A program made the position numbers and the translations under genes. Positions 22,519 through 34,961 of a stretch of DNA of 64,000 nucleotides are shown here, piece by piece. The stretch covers positions 36,962,651 to 37,026,650 of the forward strand of contig OX424558.1 in NCBI GenBank assembly GCA_949152475.1, given 5' to 3'. The notes below the pieces were generated by a model. That model searched no databases. It was not told the origin of the DNA and saw only the letters and a list, made by a program, of their open reading frames with translations. The stretch comes from Terebella lapidaria (Eukaryota > Annelida > Polychaeta > Terebellida > Terebellidae). The stretch's first letter is position 1. Each line of letters starts with the position of its first letter.

Positions 22519-23225
22519 AATGGCGGCTGTTAGTTTTCATAAGATATCCATTCTATGAATGTGGAAGTCTTTTTATGTTGCTATTTGATGAAAACCCGTG
22601 TATAGATACAATTTTTGTCTTTATGTCTCAAATATTGACTGATGTGCTGACAAAAACATATGTTTTCATAATGGTGGTTGATAATGGGCAAATATGGCAT
22701 AAAATATGCATCTCATGAACGTGAAAATCTTTCTATCATAATAATAATAATAATCAGATTTATTTTACGACGGTCCATGATGATAGGCAATTCTGCCTGT
22801 CTTCCCCATCCCCCGTCGGGTGACAATTTAGAATTTGGAAAGCACATTCGAATGGAGAAACCTTTGCGTTGCCAGGATGAAAACTCCACCTATTTTGTGC
22901 CGGTGACGGAGATCGAACCCGCGTCACCTACCGCCTCTGAGCTTCGTTGCTTCAAGAGCCACCGGTCCCATCCACTCGGCCACAGAGGCGGTCCATATAT
23001 TCTATCTTGCCCAATGACCATGAAAACCTGCTTATAGACATAATTTTTGTTTTTCCATTTCAAATATTTACGGATTTATTGATAAAAAACGTATATTGGC
23101 GAAATGGTGGCTGCTGATTTGCATATTTGGCATGATATATGCATTCTATGAGCGTGGAAGTCTTTTTATCTTGCTTGTTGACCTTGAAAACCTGGATATA
23201 GGTATAATTTGTGTCTTTCTATCTC
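22519..23225. repeat. Tandem repeat of about 154 bp, interrupted by a SINE
   Basis: Units begin ATGGCGGCTG or similar near 22519, 22672 and 23104. Each runs through a TGGCATAAAATATGCAT-like segment, GTGGAAGTCTTTTTAT and a CAAATATT segment. The second unit is split by the SINE at 22738-22994. Confidence 0.7.
22738..22994 (-). mobile_element. tRNA-derived SINE with (ATT)n tail
   Basis: On the minus strand the element starts GGACCGCCTCTGTGGCCGAG. A Pol III A box TGGCCGAGTGG (22972-22982) and B box GGTTCGATCTC (22909-22919) are spaced as in a tRNA with a long variable arm (Ser/Leu type). A unique body of about 130 bp follows, then an (ATT)n tail at 22738-22755. TTCTATC stands at 22731-22737 and again at 23000-23006 and is a likely target duplication. 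Confidence 0.8.
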
Positions 23226-24250
23226 GGATGAATGGGAAGTCGTCTCGTTCCGAATGAAACACGAGGCATGCGTCGTCAGGAACATGCGTCGTCAGGCATA
23301 CGTCATATGAGTCGTCAGGAACATGCGTCGTCAGGCATACGTCAATTGTTTGTAAATAATGCCTTTAATAAATATATGTTTACAAACAATTCCGGACATG
23401 GGCGAGGTCGCTGACGCAGTCACTCACACATTCACACCTCTCTCTATCGTTTTGTGTATCACAACGATTTGTTGGACAATCAGTCGAGCAATTCACAAAA
23501 TAGTTATCCAATTTAAAAGTCAGGGTCTTGACATCCTTTTGTCACCATACGATAACAGGTCCATCAAAAACACGTCCTGACCCGTGAACCTCCAACCTTC
23601 AGCCCCTTAGGGCTTGGCTGGGACTGTCGAGACATGCGCTCGTTTGGTGGGAAATTGTAGAATTGCAAGGTGGGGGTCGTTAAGACCTGATTGGTGCATG
23701 CTGTTTGATATTGGAAGAATAGGAACGGCTATTAAAAACCAAATACATAGAAATGGTGTGTGTTCAGGTCGAGGTTTGTTGAACTTGACAGTAATTTAAA
23801 TTACTGTGTAATAATAGCACCAACTACGTTATTCACCTTGAACAGCTGTTGAATGTCATTCTGGCATATGATAATGATAATATATCATCATCGAGGATGA
23901 ACTTATGCCTTAGAATTGCCTGATGATACACAGACAAATTTGTAACTTCCTGTTGGTACTGCCACATTGACATATCACGCCACTATCCTAGTTGCAACAA
24001 GCTACATTGATAATTTGACATATATACCACTTGAAATTTCCTCTTTCCTATCGGATTAGGTCCGTGCAATCCTGATATACATGCGTCGCGTAACATAATT
24101 CATAAAAATGGTTTGTTTATCATTAATTTTGTCGAAGGCAATAACTGTAGAGTTGAGCAAAAGATGAGATATACACGTCACTTGGGAACATTAATTTTCA
24201 GCGATGAGTTATCTTCGGAAGATGAGTTATCTTTGGATGAAGCTAAATTT
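23225..24250. other. Gene-free stretch with a small repeat, a hairpin and copy B upstream homology
   Basis: At 23260-23345 a GTCGTCAGGAACATGC-type unit is repeated. At about 23343-23392 AATTGTTTGTAAA pairs with TTTACAAACAATT. From about 23800 the text matches 1300-1700 of the copy A upstream region. This shows that the satellites at 17-23 kb were inserted into, or grew within, the copy B upstream region. Confidence 0.5.
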
Positions 24251-24255
24251 CAGCA

Positions 24256-24289
24256 CAATACAATACAATACAATACAATACAATACAAC
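24256..24289. repeat. (ACAAT)n microsatellite
   Basis: About six tandem ACAAT units. Confidence 0.8.
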
Positions 24290-24879
24290 ATATTCATTGC
24301 AGAAAACTTTCAATGCGTTTGTTATTACGAGAATATTATATACGATGAAATGAAATTGCTTAGAAAAGTAATATGACATGACAAAAAGACGTTAAGAATG
24401 TTTAACAAAAAAATTACATGGAGATATAACCGTCTCTGGAATGTCATATAGTTGAATAACGAAATAATTGGTATACATGATTGTTTAAACCTGTATATAA
24501 AATAAATAAAAAACACAAATATGATAATAACAAGGTGATAGTAATGATGTACAATATATTCTTCACTCTCTCGAAACACTTCAATTCACCAGTGACCTCC
24601 TAGTCGTTGTCCGTCTACATTTTTATCTTTAAAGTTTACAGCCGAATCTTTCTGAAATTTTGAACAAAAATACCTAAAAATATTTTGAGAGGGAAGTATT
24701 TTTTTAGTTTTTCGCAATTTTTTCAAAATGGCGGCCATTTTTGACGAAAAATGGCCAATTTTGGACTTTAACGGTCGTTTTCTCAAAATCTGTTCAGTAA
24801 CTATTTTATTTATTGTTGCATAACACTCCTTATATATGCCCCCATCGAATATATATATGAAGTGGGCCATTTTGGCCCA

Positions 24880-25445
24880 AACTCGGCCCAAATGTGACTT
24901 TCCCATGTTAAATTCTCCTATGCTTAATATCTTACTTAATATTGAGATCAGGGACCAGGAATCAATTGTGGACATATAGGAAATGATATATGCTGAATAT
25001 TCTTGTGACTTTGAATTTGACCTTTGACCTCATTTTCAAGGTCACAGGACAAAATGGCTAATATCTCGCTTATTATTGACTTTACAGCTTACGAATCAAT
25101 TGTGAACATTTAGGAAATGATATATGCTGAACATTGTCATGACCTTGAACTTGACCTTTGACCTAATTTTCGAGGTCACAGGACAAAATGTGTAATATCA
25201 TGCTTAGTACAGATTTTACAGCTTAGGAATCAATCATGAACATATAGGAAATGATATATACAGATTATTCTTGTGACCTTGATTTTGACCTTTGACCACA
25301 TTTTCAATGTCAAAGTACAAAATGAGTAATATCTTGCTTAATAACGACTTTACAAATTGGTAATCAATTGTGAACGTATTGTCATGACCTTGAACTTGAC
25401 CTTCGACCTTTTTTCAAGGTCATGGAACAAGAGGTCAATATCTAT
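24880..25445 (-). repeat. AGGTCA-rich repeat block, minus orientation
   Basis: About four diverged units of about 122 bp each contain TGACCTTTGACCT, AAGGTCA, GAAATGATATATGCTGAA and CAATTGTGAACAT. They are the reverse complement of the units at 28.7-32.9 kb. Non-coding. Confidence 0.75.
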
Positions 25446-25831
25446 AATTTGTTGGTGAAGGTGTGTTGAATTCATTGTTGGTATTAAAATAAGAGCGGGT
25501 ATAATTTCTCTGATAGACTTACAACTTACAACTATTTAACACTATTTATTGCATCTGGAATACCAATAATACACTAAAATTACGAAATTATTGCATCTGG
25601 AAAACCAATAAAACACTAAAATTACGACGTGTTGAAATCTTGAACGACACAAACTGTATGCTAAAACTGTGTGCTAAAACGGGATACACTGTATGCTTCC
25701 AAGTAAGATACGGTAACTGCTTGCCACTATTATGATTCACTTTTTTCGGTTACATGTCATTTTGATCCAATATGTCCACTATATTTATATGCATGGTGTC
25801 CAGATCACGTGGAAAAATATCTTAGGCATAT
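25445..25831. other. 3' flank of copy C
   Basis: A/T-rich sequence with a short direct repeat (GCATCTGGAATACCAATAA type at about 25553 and 25597). It aligns loosely with the 3' flank of copy D. No exact AATAAA is seen near the stop codon of copy C. Confidence 0.35.
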
Positions 25832-26478
25832 TCAGTTCCATTCCATATTGTCTGTAGTAAGGTACACACTCGCTTCTATGTCAGCACCATCAATCTGGAA
25901 GCTGCCTGGAGCATGCTGTAAGTTAGGCACAGTACGAGTTGTATCTACATCCAAATGTGTGGGTCCCCTGCTGGAGGCCCCGACATTGCTTGGCTCACAT
26001 GGTCCTCTCAGTGTCATTGTCTCCACGGCCTCCACTCGTTGCATCTTGCTTTCGTCCAGTTCATTGTATGTGAAGCTTGTAGTTTCTCTTTGAGATTGAT
26101 TTGTCGGTCTACTTGGGAGCCGTAAATTCGTACGGTTCTGATACTGGTTGGTCACATGGTTCTCTATTGTGGCAGCCGTGCTGCCAGTTTCGCTTGGTTC
26201 ATCGCGTTGTCCTCCTTGCTGCTTCCTGAAAAAAAAATCATAGTATGTAGGCCTGCAGTGTTAACTGTCTGTTTTATACACGTTTGTCTTGAGAGGGACT
26301 GCAGTATAATACCTGCAGACAGAAGAGCAAATCCACGCTGAGGCCATCAAGAACAGAGCGCCAGTCACAGCATACAGTAGCCACCTCAGCTCAACATCTG
26401 ACCAAGAAGACGTCAAGTAAAAGAGAAAGACAGATTGCTTCTCATTGATAGAATGTCCAACATACATCACTAAACTAC

Positions 26479-26576
<98 letters not shown>

Positions 26577-27817
26577 CATTACATTTCATTAGATATTACT
26601 GCCTGAATCAAATACTGGAGTGCATATTGCCAATCAATCATGTGAACTGGAAAATATTTACCATCATGTCAGTTAATGCAATATATGAACCGGAAACTTA
26701 GTGCACTTATATCTCAGTTGACTGTATCTCATTAATCTTACAATTCAAGCACATGAAAAACCTCTATCAGTCATCAAAATTCATGCACAGTTTCTTTATT
26801 TACTTATCATTACGTATTTCTTACCAGAGACCATGCTGACGTCAGGAATCGCTCCTTTCTCTGTTGTGACATAACTTGGGTGTTTTGAGTCTGAAGATGA
26901 TTCAGTGGATCGGCTTGTGTCGGCCCTTCCTGTGGTCATTGTGGAGGCTGTTTTCACGGGAACATCAACTGGAGTCTTAGAAACCACCTCTATTATAACA
27001 TAACTTAGGTGTTTGGAGTCTGAAGATGATTCAGTGGATCGACTTGTGTCTGCACTTCCTGTGGTCATTGTGGAGGCTGTATTCACAGAAACATCCACTG
27101 GAGGCTTAGGAGTCCGCCTGGATTGACGTGCAGTTGATGTCGGTACTGAAGTTGGTTGAACTGAAAATGTTAGAACCTTTTATCACTTGAAATATCCTGA
27201 AGTTACATTGACTGTATATCATAAATGTTTCCATCTATCACAGAGTTTTAAGGTAAAGACAGCACATCGAAATACTAACCTGCACACGTCACCCTCAAAC
27301 TCGCGTTGTCCACCAACACGCCACGGTGAGTCAGTTCCTTCCATGGTAACTGCACTCGGTATGGGAGAGATATTCCATCGTTATTCTGCAGATACCGCAA
27401 ATCTCTCCCACTGCACTTACTTTTTGTAACCACCCATCCTTGGAAGTCAGATCTGTTGAATTTGTCAATAAAGTGCAGGTGATAGTTTCCTCGGATATCT
27501 TCCTTTCTGTAAACGAACCGTCCATAGCATTGTGTTGTGGTACGTTGATATGTCCCTTCAAGGGATTGACCGTACTCAGTCATGGCGCCACTGATGGTCA
27601 CATTCTCACAACCTGAGTTGAAGTTGAAATGTCACAGCACATGACAAGAACCTTTACACCCGTTTGAACAACTGAGCAGTTGTACATCATTTATCTATTC
27701 TCGAAGAAATCATAAAAGTCATTTTAAGTTCTAACATAATACTTCACCTGGACCATGTCGGGTCTGATTCGTTGCCAAAATCTTGAAGAGAAGAAGTATG
27801 TACGACAGTTTGTTCAT
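25832..27817 (-). CDS. Receptor family copy C: complete five-exon type I membrane protein (405 aa)
   Basis: Exons are 27748-27817, 27280-27612, 26825-27160, 26313-26397 and 25832-26225. All have GT-AG borders, the junctions are in phase 1, 1, 1 and 2, and the total is 1218 nt. Exon 1 is a signal peptide (MNKLSYILLLFKILATNQ). Exon 2 is a roughly 110-residue ectodomain with four cysteines and N-glycosylation sites (NVT, NRS, NAS). Exon 3 is a Ser/Thr-rich stalk with two similar copies sharing STESSSDSKH. Exon 4 carries one membrane helix (WLLYAVTGALFLMASAWIC). Exon 5 is a cytoplasmic tail with conserved TYNEL and VYLTT tyrosines. The ectodomain (V-x-SG, G-x-YQR, CYGRFVY, W at about 83) recalls short invertebrate ectodomains but I cannot name it. 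The role is inferred as a cell-surface receptor or adhesion protein. Confidence 0.85.
26477..26574. repeat. (AT)n microsatellite in intron 3 of copy C
   Basis: An uninterrupted run of about 48 AT units lies between the stalk and membrane exons. Confidence 0.95.
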
Positions 27818-27870
27818 GTCGACCTTCAATATTCTCTATGGCGTATCGAAGTTGACTAACTGTTTAGCAC

Positions 27871-27896
27871 CAGTGACTATCGCTTTTATTTGTATC
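27871..27896 (-). promoter_or_regulatory. Conserved putative core promoter of copy C
   Basis: On the minus strand ATACAAATAAAAGCGATAGT, a TATA-like element plus the GATAGTCA block shared with copies A and B, ends about 54 nt before the start codon. Confidence 0.35.
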
Positions 27897-28219
27897 AAAG
27901 ACACGTGCCTTCAATGACAAGGAAATGTCTTGCAACTCATATGCTGTGGCTTCGTTGTAATCTTTGTGATAAATATTCCAATTGGAACTGATATCAGTGT
28001 AGTTTCATCTCAGGATATGTCAGATGTCTATGAATAGCTAAACGCGACAATATTTGGCAGTATTTTCTAACATTGGTGTTATTGAACCATATAGACCGAT
28101 CGGTGAATATCGGAAAAAAAATTGACAGGTTGGTCTGTTGAATATGACAATGTATTTTATGCACTGACCAGCTTTCAAGCAATGACAACGTTGGGATTCT
28201 TGGTAACATATGCTAACAA

Positions 28220-28670
28220 GTAGCATACAGTGGAGAGAATTATTAATATGACCAGCGGAAATATGTTGGGATGGGAAAGGTTGTGTGATTAAAAACCTTA
28301 ATTCGATGGATTGAATTACTCATCATTCTCCATATAATCAACAAAGAAGAACATATCTATAGATATATAATTGTATATCCGAGTTCAGATATTCAATGGT
28401 TTTAATGTTGCCTAATATTTTGGATCAAATTAATAGTTCATGCGTCTATTTTGATGTAAAAACTTACTTATTTTTCATCACATATTATCACTTTTATGTC
28501 GAAAAGTATTCAATCTTTTTTAATTATTTAATACATTTAATCAAATACGTAACTATCAACATCAGAAATTTTGCTCAATTTTTTTGTTGCGCGTATGTAT
28601 TGCATCAGAAATTTTGCTCAATATTTTTGTTATGCGTATGTATTACGGTAAATCAACAAATATCACCACA
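28220..28670. other. Left part of the insertion in the copy C upstream region
   Basis: Similarity to copy A upstream sequence stops near 28215. The following 450 bases are A/T-rich with a short direct repeat (ATCAGAAATTTTGCTCAAT at about 28560 and 28605). No gene is seen. Confidence 0.4.
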
Positions 28671-29559
28671 AAATATGTCCACAATTGATTCCTAAGCTGT
28701 GAAGTTGATAATAAGCGATATACTAGCCATTTTGTGTTCTAAACTTGAAAATGAGGTCAAAGGTCATATTCAATGTCACGAAAATATCCAGCATATATCA
28801 TTCCTTGTATGTCCACAATTGATTCCCAAGCTGTAGAGTAAATAATAAGCGAAATATCAGACATTTTGTGCTTTGACCTTGAAAATGAGGTCAAAGGTCA
28901 AATTCAAGGTCACGAGAATATTCAGCATATATCACTTCCTATGTGTCCACAATTGATTCCTAACCTGTAAAGTCGATATTAGGTGAGATATTAGCCATTT
29001 CGTGCTTTGACCTTGGAAATGAGGTCAGAGGTCAAACTCGACGTCACGAGAATATTCAACATATATCATTTCCTATATGTCCACAATTGATTCCAAGTCC
29101 CTAATCTCAATATTAAGTGAGATATCAGGAACAATGTGACCCATTATAAAGCATAGGAGAATTTAACATGGGAAAGTCCCTTTTGGGCCCAGTAGAAAAC
29201 ATCAAAATGGCCGCCACACGCAGACCTGCGATTCAAGAGCATCGAAACTTATACACATTATAAGGATACATGAGGGGAACATTTTGAAACTTAAATCTCG
29301 AAACTGATCAGTTTTTGAGAGAATGATTTGTGAAGTTGAAAAACATGCAAAAACAGCCATTTTCGCCATAAATTTGGCCACCAAAACTGCATGAACCATT
29401 CAATCAAAAAAAATTTTTAAAAGTCTGGGGGTATTGACCCAACACATATTCGCACAAATTCATGGACAAATTCGTCAGCCTGAAAAAAAAGATAAAAAAT
29501 GTTAACAGAAGATGTGGACGACGACGACGCCGACGGGCGACGGACGAAAAACCACGACA

Positions 29560-29600
29560 AAAGCTCATCGACCCTTATGGGACGGTAAGCTAAAAAAAAA
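29560..29600 (+). repeat. Terminal hairpin of the AGGTCA repeat (first copy)
   Basis: AGCTCATCGACCC and GGGACGGTAAGCT pair around TTAT after a GACGACGACGCCGACG stretch. The same text recurs near 31680-31720. It looks like the end of a mobile repeat unit. Confidence 0.5.
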
Positions 29601-32600
29601 TTAGGCCAAGGGCCAAAGATAGGTTACCGGACAATTATATATATGTTTAATATTTTAGATGTTAGCCAGGGCACTGGTTAAATCCAATGTCAAGAGAATA
29701 TTCAGCATATATAATATTAAGCATATATCATGTCTCCAGTTGATTGCTAAGCTGTGTATTCAATAATCAGAGAGATATTAGCAATTTTGTGCTGTGGCCT
29801 TGAAAAAGAAGGCAAAGGTCAAATTCAATTTCATCAGAATATTTGGCGTATAACATTTCTTATATGTCCTTCATTGATTCCCACACTATGAAGTAAATAA
29901 GTGAGATATTAGCCATTTTGTCCTGTCACCGTGAAAATCAGGTCAAAGGAAACTTGAAAATGGTCAAGTCGAGGTCACGAGAATATTCAGCACATATCAT
30001 TTGGGGTTTGACCACAATTGATTCCTAAGATGTAAAGTTGATAATAAGTCAGATATTAGCCATTTGTGATCTGACCTTGAAGATGAGGTCAAAAATCAAG
30101 TTCAAGATCATGAGAATATTCAGCATATATCATTTCCTGTTCGCAGTTGATTCCTAAGCTGTAAAGTCATAACAAGCGAGATATTAACCATTTTGTTCTC
30201 TGACCTGGAAAATGAGGTTAAAGGTCAAATTCAAGGTCACCAAAATATTCAGCATATATCATTCCCTATCCGAGCTGTAAAGTCGATAATAAGCGAGATA
30301 TTAGCCATTTTGTGCTCTGACCTTGAAAAAAAAGTTCAAGATCAAATTCAAGGTCATCAAAATATTCAGTGTATATCACTTCTATATGTCCACAATTGGT
30401 TCATAAGCCATAAATCAATAGATGAGCAAGATATCAGCCATTTTGTCCTGTGACCTTTAAAATTAAGTCAAGGTCAAATTCAAGGTCATGACGATATTCA
30501 GAATATAACATTCATTATATGTTCACAATTGATTCCTAAGCTGTAAAGTCGATAATAAGCGAGATATTAGCCATTTTGTGCTCTTGACCTTCAAAATGAG
30601 GTCAAAGGTCAAATTCAAGGTCACGAAATTATTCAGCATATATCACTTCCTATGTGTCCACAATTGATTCCTAACCTGTAAAGTCGATATTAGGTGATAT
30701 ATTAGCCATTTCGTGCTTTGACCTTGGAAATAAGGTCAGAGGTCAAACTCGACGTCACGAGAATATTCAACATATATCATTTCCTATATGTCCACAATTG
30801 ATTCCAAGTCCCTAATCTCAATATTAAGTGAGATATCAGGAACAATGTGACCCATTATAAAGCATAGGAGAATTTAACATGGGAAAGTCCCTTTTGGGTC
30901 CAGTAGAAAACATCAAAATGGCCGCCACACGCAGACCTGCGATTCAAGAGCATCGAAACTTATACACATTATAAGGATACATGAGGGGAACATTTTGAAA
31001 CTTGAATCTCGAAACTGATCAGTTTTTGAGAGAATGATTTGTGAAGTTGAAAAACATGCAAAAACAGCCATTTTCGCCATAAATTTGGCCACCAAAACTG
31101 CATGAACCATTCAATCAAAAAAATGCTTTGACCTTGGAAATGAGGTCAGAGGTCAAACTCGATGTCACGAGAATATTCAACATATATCATTTCCTATATG
31201 TCCACAATTGATTCCAAGTCCCTAATCTCAATATTAAGTGAGATATCAGGAACAATGTGACCCATTATAAAGCATAGGAGAATTTAACATGGGAAAGTCT
31301 CTTTTGGGCCCAGTAGAAAACATCAAAATGGCCGCCACACGCAGACCTGCGATTCAAGAGCATCGAAACTTATACACATTATAAGGATACATGAGGGGAA
31401 CATTTTGAAACTTAAATCTCGAAACTGATCAGTTTTTGAGAGAATGATTTGTGAAGTTGAAAAACATGCAAAAACAGCCATTTTCGCCATAAATTTGGCC
31501 ACCAAAACTGCATGAACCATTCAATCAAAAAAAAATTTTAAAAGTCTGGGGGTATTGACCCAACACATATTCGCACAAATTCATGGACAAATTCGTCAGC
31601 CTGAAAAAAAAGATAAAAAATGTTAACAGAAGATGTGGACGACGACGACGCCGACGGGCGACGGACGAAAAACCACGACAAAAGCTCATCGACCCTTATG
31701 GGACGGTAAGCTAAAAAAAAATTAGGCCAAGGGCCAAAGATAGGTTACCGGACAATTATATATATGTTTAATATTTTAGATGTTAGCCAGGGCACTGGTT
31801 AAATCCAATGTCAAGAGAATATTCAGCATATATAATATTAAGCATATATCATGTCTCCAGTTGATTGCTAAGCTGTGTATTTAATAATCAGAGAGATATT
31901 AGCAATTTTGTGCTGTGGCCTTGAAAAAGAAGGCAAAGGTCAAATTCAATTTCATCAGAATATTTGGCGTATAACATTTCTTATATGTCCTTCATTGATT
32001 CCCACACTATGAAGTAAATAAGTGAGATATTAGCCATTTTGTCCTGTCACCGTGAAAATCAGGTCAAAGGAAACTTGAAAATGGTCAAGTCGAGGTCACG
32101 AGAATATTCAGCACATATCATTTGGAGTTTGACCACAATTGATTCCTAAGATGTAAAGTTGATAATAAGTCAGATATTAGCCATTTGTGATCTGACCTTG
32201 AAGATGAGGTCAAAAATCAAGTTCAAGATCATGAGAATATTCAGCATATATCATTTCCTGTTCGCAGTTGATTCCTAAGCTGTAAAGTCATAACAAGCGA
32301 GATATTAACCATTTTGTTCTCTGACCTGGAAAATGAGGTTAAAGGTCAAATTCAAGGTCACCAAAATATTCAGCATATATCATTCCCTATCCGAGCTGTA
32401 AAGTCGATAAGCGAGATATTAGCCATTTTGTGCTCTGACCTTGAAAATAAGTTCAAGGTCAAATTCAAGGTCATCAAAATATTCAGTGTATATCATTTCT
32501 ATATGTCCACAATTGATTCCTAAGCTGTAAAGTCGATAATAAGCCATAAATCAATAGATGAGAAAAATATTAGCCATTTTGTCCTGTGACCTTTAAAATT

Positions 32601-32903
32601 AAGTCAAGGTCAAATTCAAGGTCACGACAATATTCAGAATATAATATTCATTATATGTTCACAATTGATTCCTAAGCTGTAAAGTCGATAATAAGCGAGA
32701 TATTAGCCATTTTGTGCTCTTGACCTTCAAAATGAGGTCAAAGGTCAAATTCAAGGTCACAAAAATATTCAGCATATATCATTTCCTATATGTTCACAAT
32801 TGAGTCCTAAGCTGTAAAATCGATAATGAGTGAGATATTAGCCATTTTGTCCTGTGACCTTGAAAGTGAGGCGACGGATGACGGACGCAACGCCATGCCA
32901 ATA

Positions 32904-32934
32904 GGTTATCGGACCATAGGTCCGGTAACCTAAC
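32904..32934 (+). repeat. Terminal hairpin of the AGGTCA repeat block
   Basis: AGGTTATCGGACC pairs with GGTCCGGTAACCT around ATA, nearly perfectly, after ACGGACGCAACGCCATGCCA. It closes the repeat block. Confidence 0.55.
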
Positions 32935-33076
32935 AAATGATAGCAGGACCGGGCCCACTCATGCCTACCCTCCGTGGGTTTGCTTTTACCTAGCCACGCT
33001 TACGACGGTTCATTCGATCATGTAAGCGTGAGGCGCGTGGCTAGTTTTTACCCAAACTTAGAAGACCAGCGCTGGC

Positions 33077-34961
33077 CAATGATTGATATGGATCTGACAC
33101 CCAAAGCACGCAGTGGTGCATACTACGAAAGACGTGGGCACATTAATTCACATAGAAATATTTCGAATTAGTTAAAGCTGTGTTTCAGGATTGTGTGTGT
33201 AGTGTGTTAAGTTTATGCTGAATTTCTCGGAAGTAAAAGCTTGGAATGTCTGTTAAATGCTGAAAATATCATGAATCAAAAATATCACATCGATCTCAAA
33301 TAAAATGATTGATGGTGCATGATATATTCTCGGCATTAGTTGAATGGTGATAGCATAAACCAAATAGGGCACGCAAGTGATATTCGAAGCGTCACGTTAT
33401 TTTATTGACCTTTCTGGTGACATTTGATTGTCCCGCCAAATTTTTGGGCCAATTCGTAAAATTCTAGGTATTTGAACTCCTGCACTTTACAAGGAAATTA
33501 TCGAAAATTATCGCATGTTCGTACATTGATCGTGACCTGTTCCTACGATCGCTAACCATCTAAATATGCATTTTTCGTAAGCATTTCATTCCATTTAAAA
33601 GGGATGAGAAACGTATGTTTTTATGGTCCAAGGTCATGACCTTGAAGGGAGAAAAGAGCTCATTCCCTTGAAACTAAGCGACTAGTATCCAAACCGACGG
33701 TGGTGTTTGTGACTATATATGATGTGGCATATGTTTTGTTCACTTTTTGTTATAACATCACAAAAATAATCTTTTTATATTGGAATATGGAGTCCAAAAA
33801 TATGCTGCGAAACACAACATAGATCGGGGGCAAATTGACCATGAAAAAATATACCCTCATTATTCTAAACAGTGGTATGTTGTAGTTTAGAGCAAGTGTA
33901 AAAAAATGAAATAATTAATTGTAACAATATTCGTAATCATATTTTTGTATGGTGCTTCTAGAATCGAGCAAAATCAGCAAAAATGACCACGTGGCAATGT
34001 TTGTCACCACTACGTACATGAATACGTCATTTTACGACATATGAGAAACGAGACTTACAGGCATGAATTTGAACCAATTGAACAAATCATCATAAGTCCA
34101 ATCAGTATAGTTTTAGGGTGTGGCCTGTGATAATCTACAGAAGATAAATCACATATAGATATTGAAATATACTGAAATAAAAGAAATAAAATAGTAGAGT
34201 CATATAAAGAAACAACTAGCAACCGTGAATATCAGTCCGTGAATACAAAAGTTGCAAACTTGGTCAATACGTCTTCATCAGTAAGCAAAGATTCAATACA
34301 TTAATTTTAATACTGATATACTGGCTCTTTCATTTAAAAAAGATTTCCATGTGCATAGTTATTAAATGAACTAGTATGAATGATATTATAGTATCATGTT
34401 GGCGCACCATCAAGGCTACAGACTAGTCCTAAAAGTTCACTTGTCATCAATTGTTATTAATGACATCCATACGATTGATAGCCTTTGTCATACCATGAAT
34501 TTATTATTAATAATAGTAATAATTCTCTGATGGGTCATGGATACGTAGGCAAACTTCCTGTTGATATTGACATATCACACGACATTCTTAATTACAACAA
34601 GATACAACGACACATGATATGATATACTTCTTGCAGTTTCCTCGTCCAAGTCTGACTAGGTCTGTGTATTCCTGATACGTCACATTACACAATTGATGAA
34701 GAATGGTTTGTATGTAATTATTCTTTTTCTCCAAAAATTATAACTGGAGATATGTAATACCTACTATACATGACACTTTTCCAAACTAAATCATTGCCGA
34801 TGACTTTTTCACTCTCTTGTTTAGAAAAAGTAAAATATTCACATATATATGGTGATTTTAATAAGTGTGAAAGTTCCTCAAATCCTCATTCTCCACTGTG
34901 GTTACAGACATTTATGTCTTGTAATGCTCCCGGAACGAAATGCACAATTTTTAAATATATA
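33077..34961. other. Resumed upstream region of copy C, paralogous to copy A upstream
   Basis: From AATGATTGATATGGATCTGA at 33077 the text matches 605-850, then from about 34078 it matches 890-1719. Between them, 33362-34065 is about 0.7 kb not present in copy A and has no recognisable content. The region ends in an A/T-rich tract (TTAAATATATA) where E2 inserted. No gene is seen. Confidence 0.55.

Larger units (their letters stand above)
28670..32935 (+). repeat. AGGTCA-rich repeat block with 2.1-kb internal tandem duplication
   Basis: Diverged units of about 120 bp carry CCACAATTGATTCCTAAGCT, GCGAGATATTAGCCATTTTG, GACCTTGAAAATGAGGTCAA, AGGTCAAATTCAAGGTCA and ATATTCAGCATATATCA. Larger copies are superimposed: text at 29201 recurs at 30912 and 31322, and text at 29621 recurs at 31742 (2121 bp apart). 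Copies are nearly identical, so the duplication is recent. The short frames repeated in it (29202, 30913, 31323) are not genes. Confidence 0.8.

Noticed and set aside
22900..22994. Functional tRNA gene
   Set aside because: A and B boxes are present, but the head continues into a SINE body with an (ATT)n tail and the acceptor stem is not closed.
24586..24975. 129-codon frame on the minus strand
   Set aside because: It consists of AGGTCA-repeat and A/T-rich text with no domain, and neighbouring units of the repeat do not keep the frame.
29202..29399. 65-codon frame repeated three times (29202, 30913, 31323)
   Set aside because: Identity reflects recent DNA duplication of a non-coding repeat; no independent evidence for coding.
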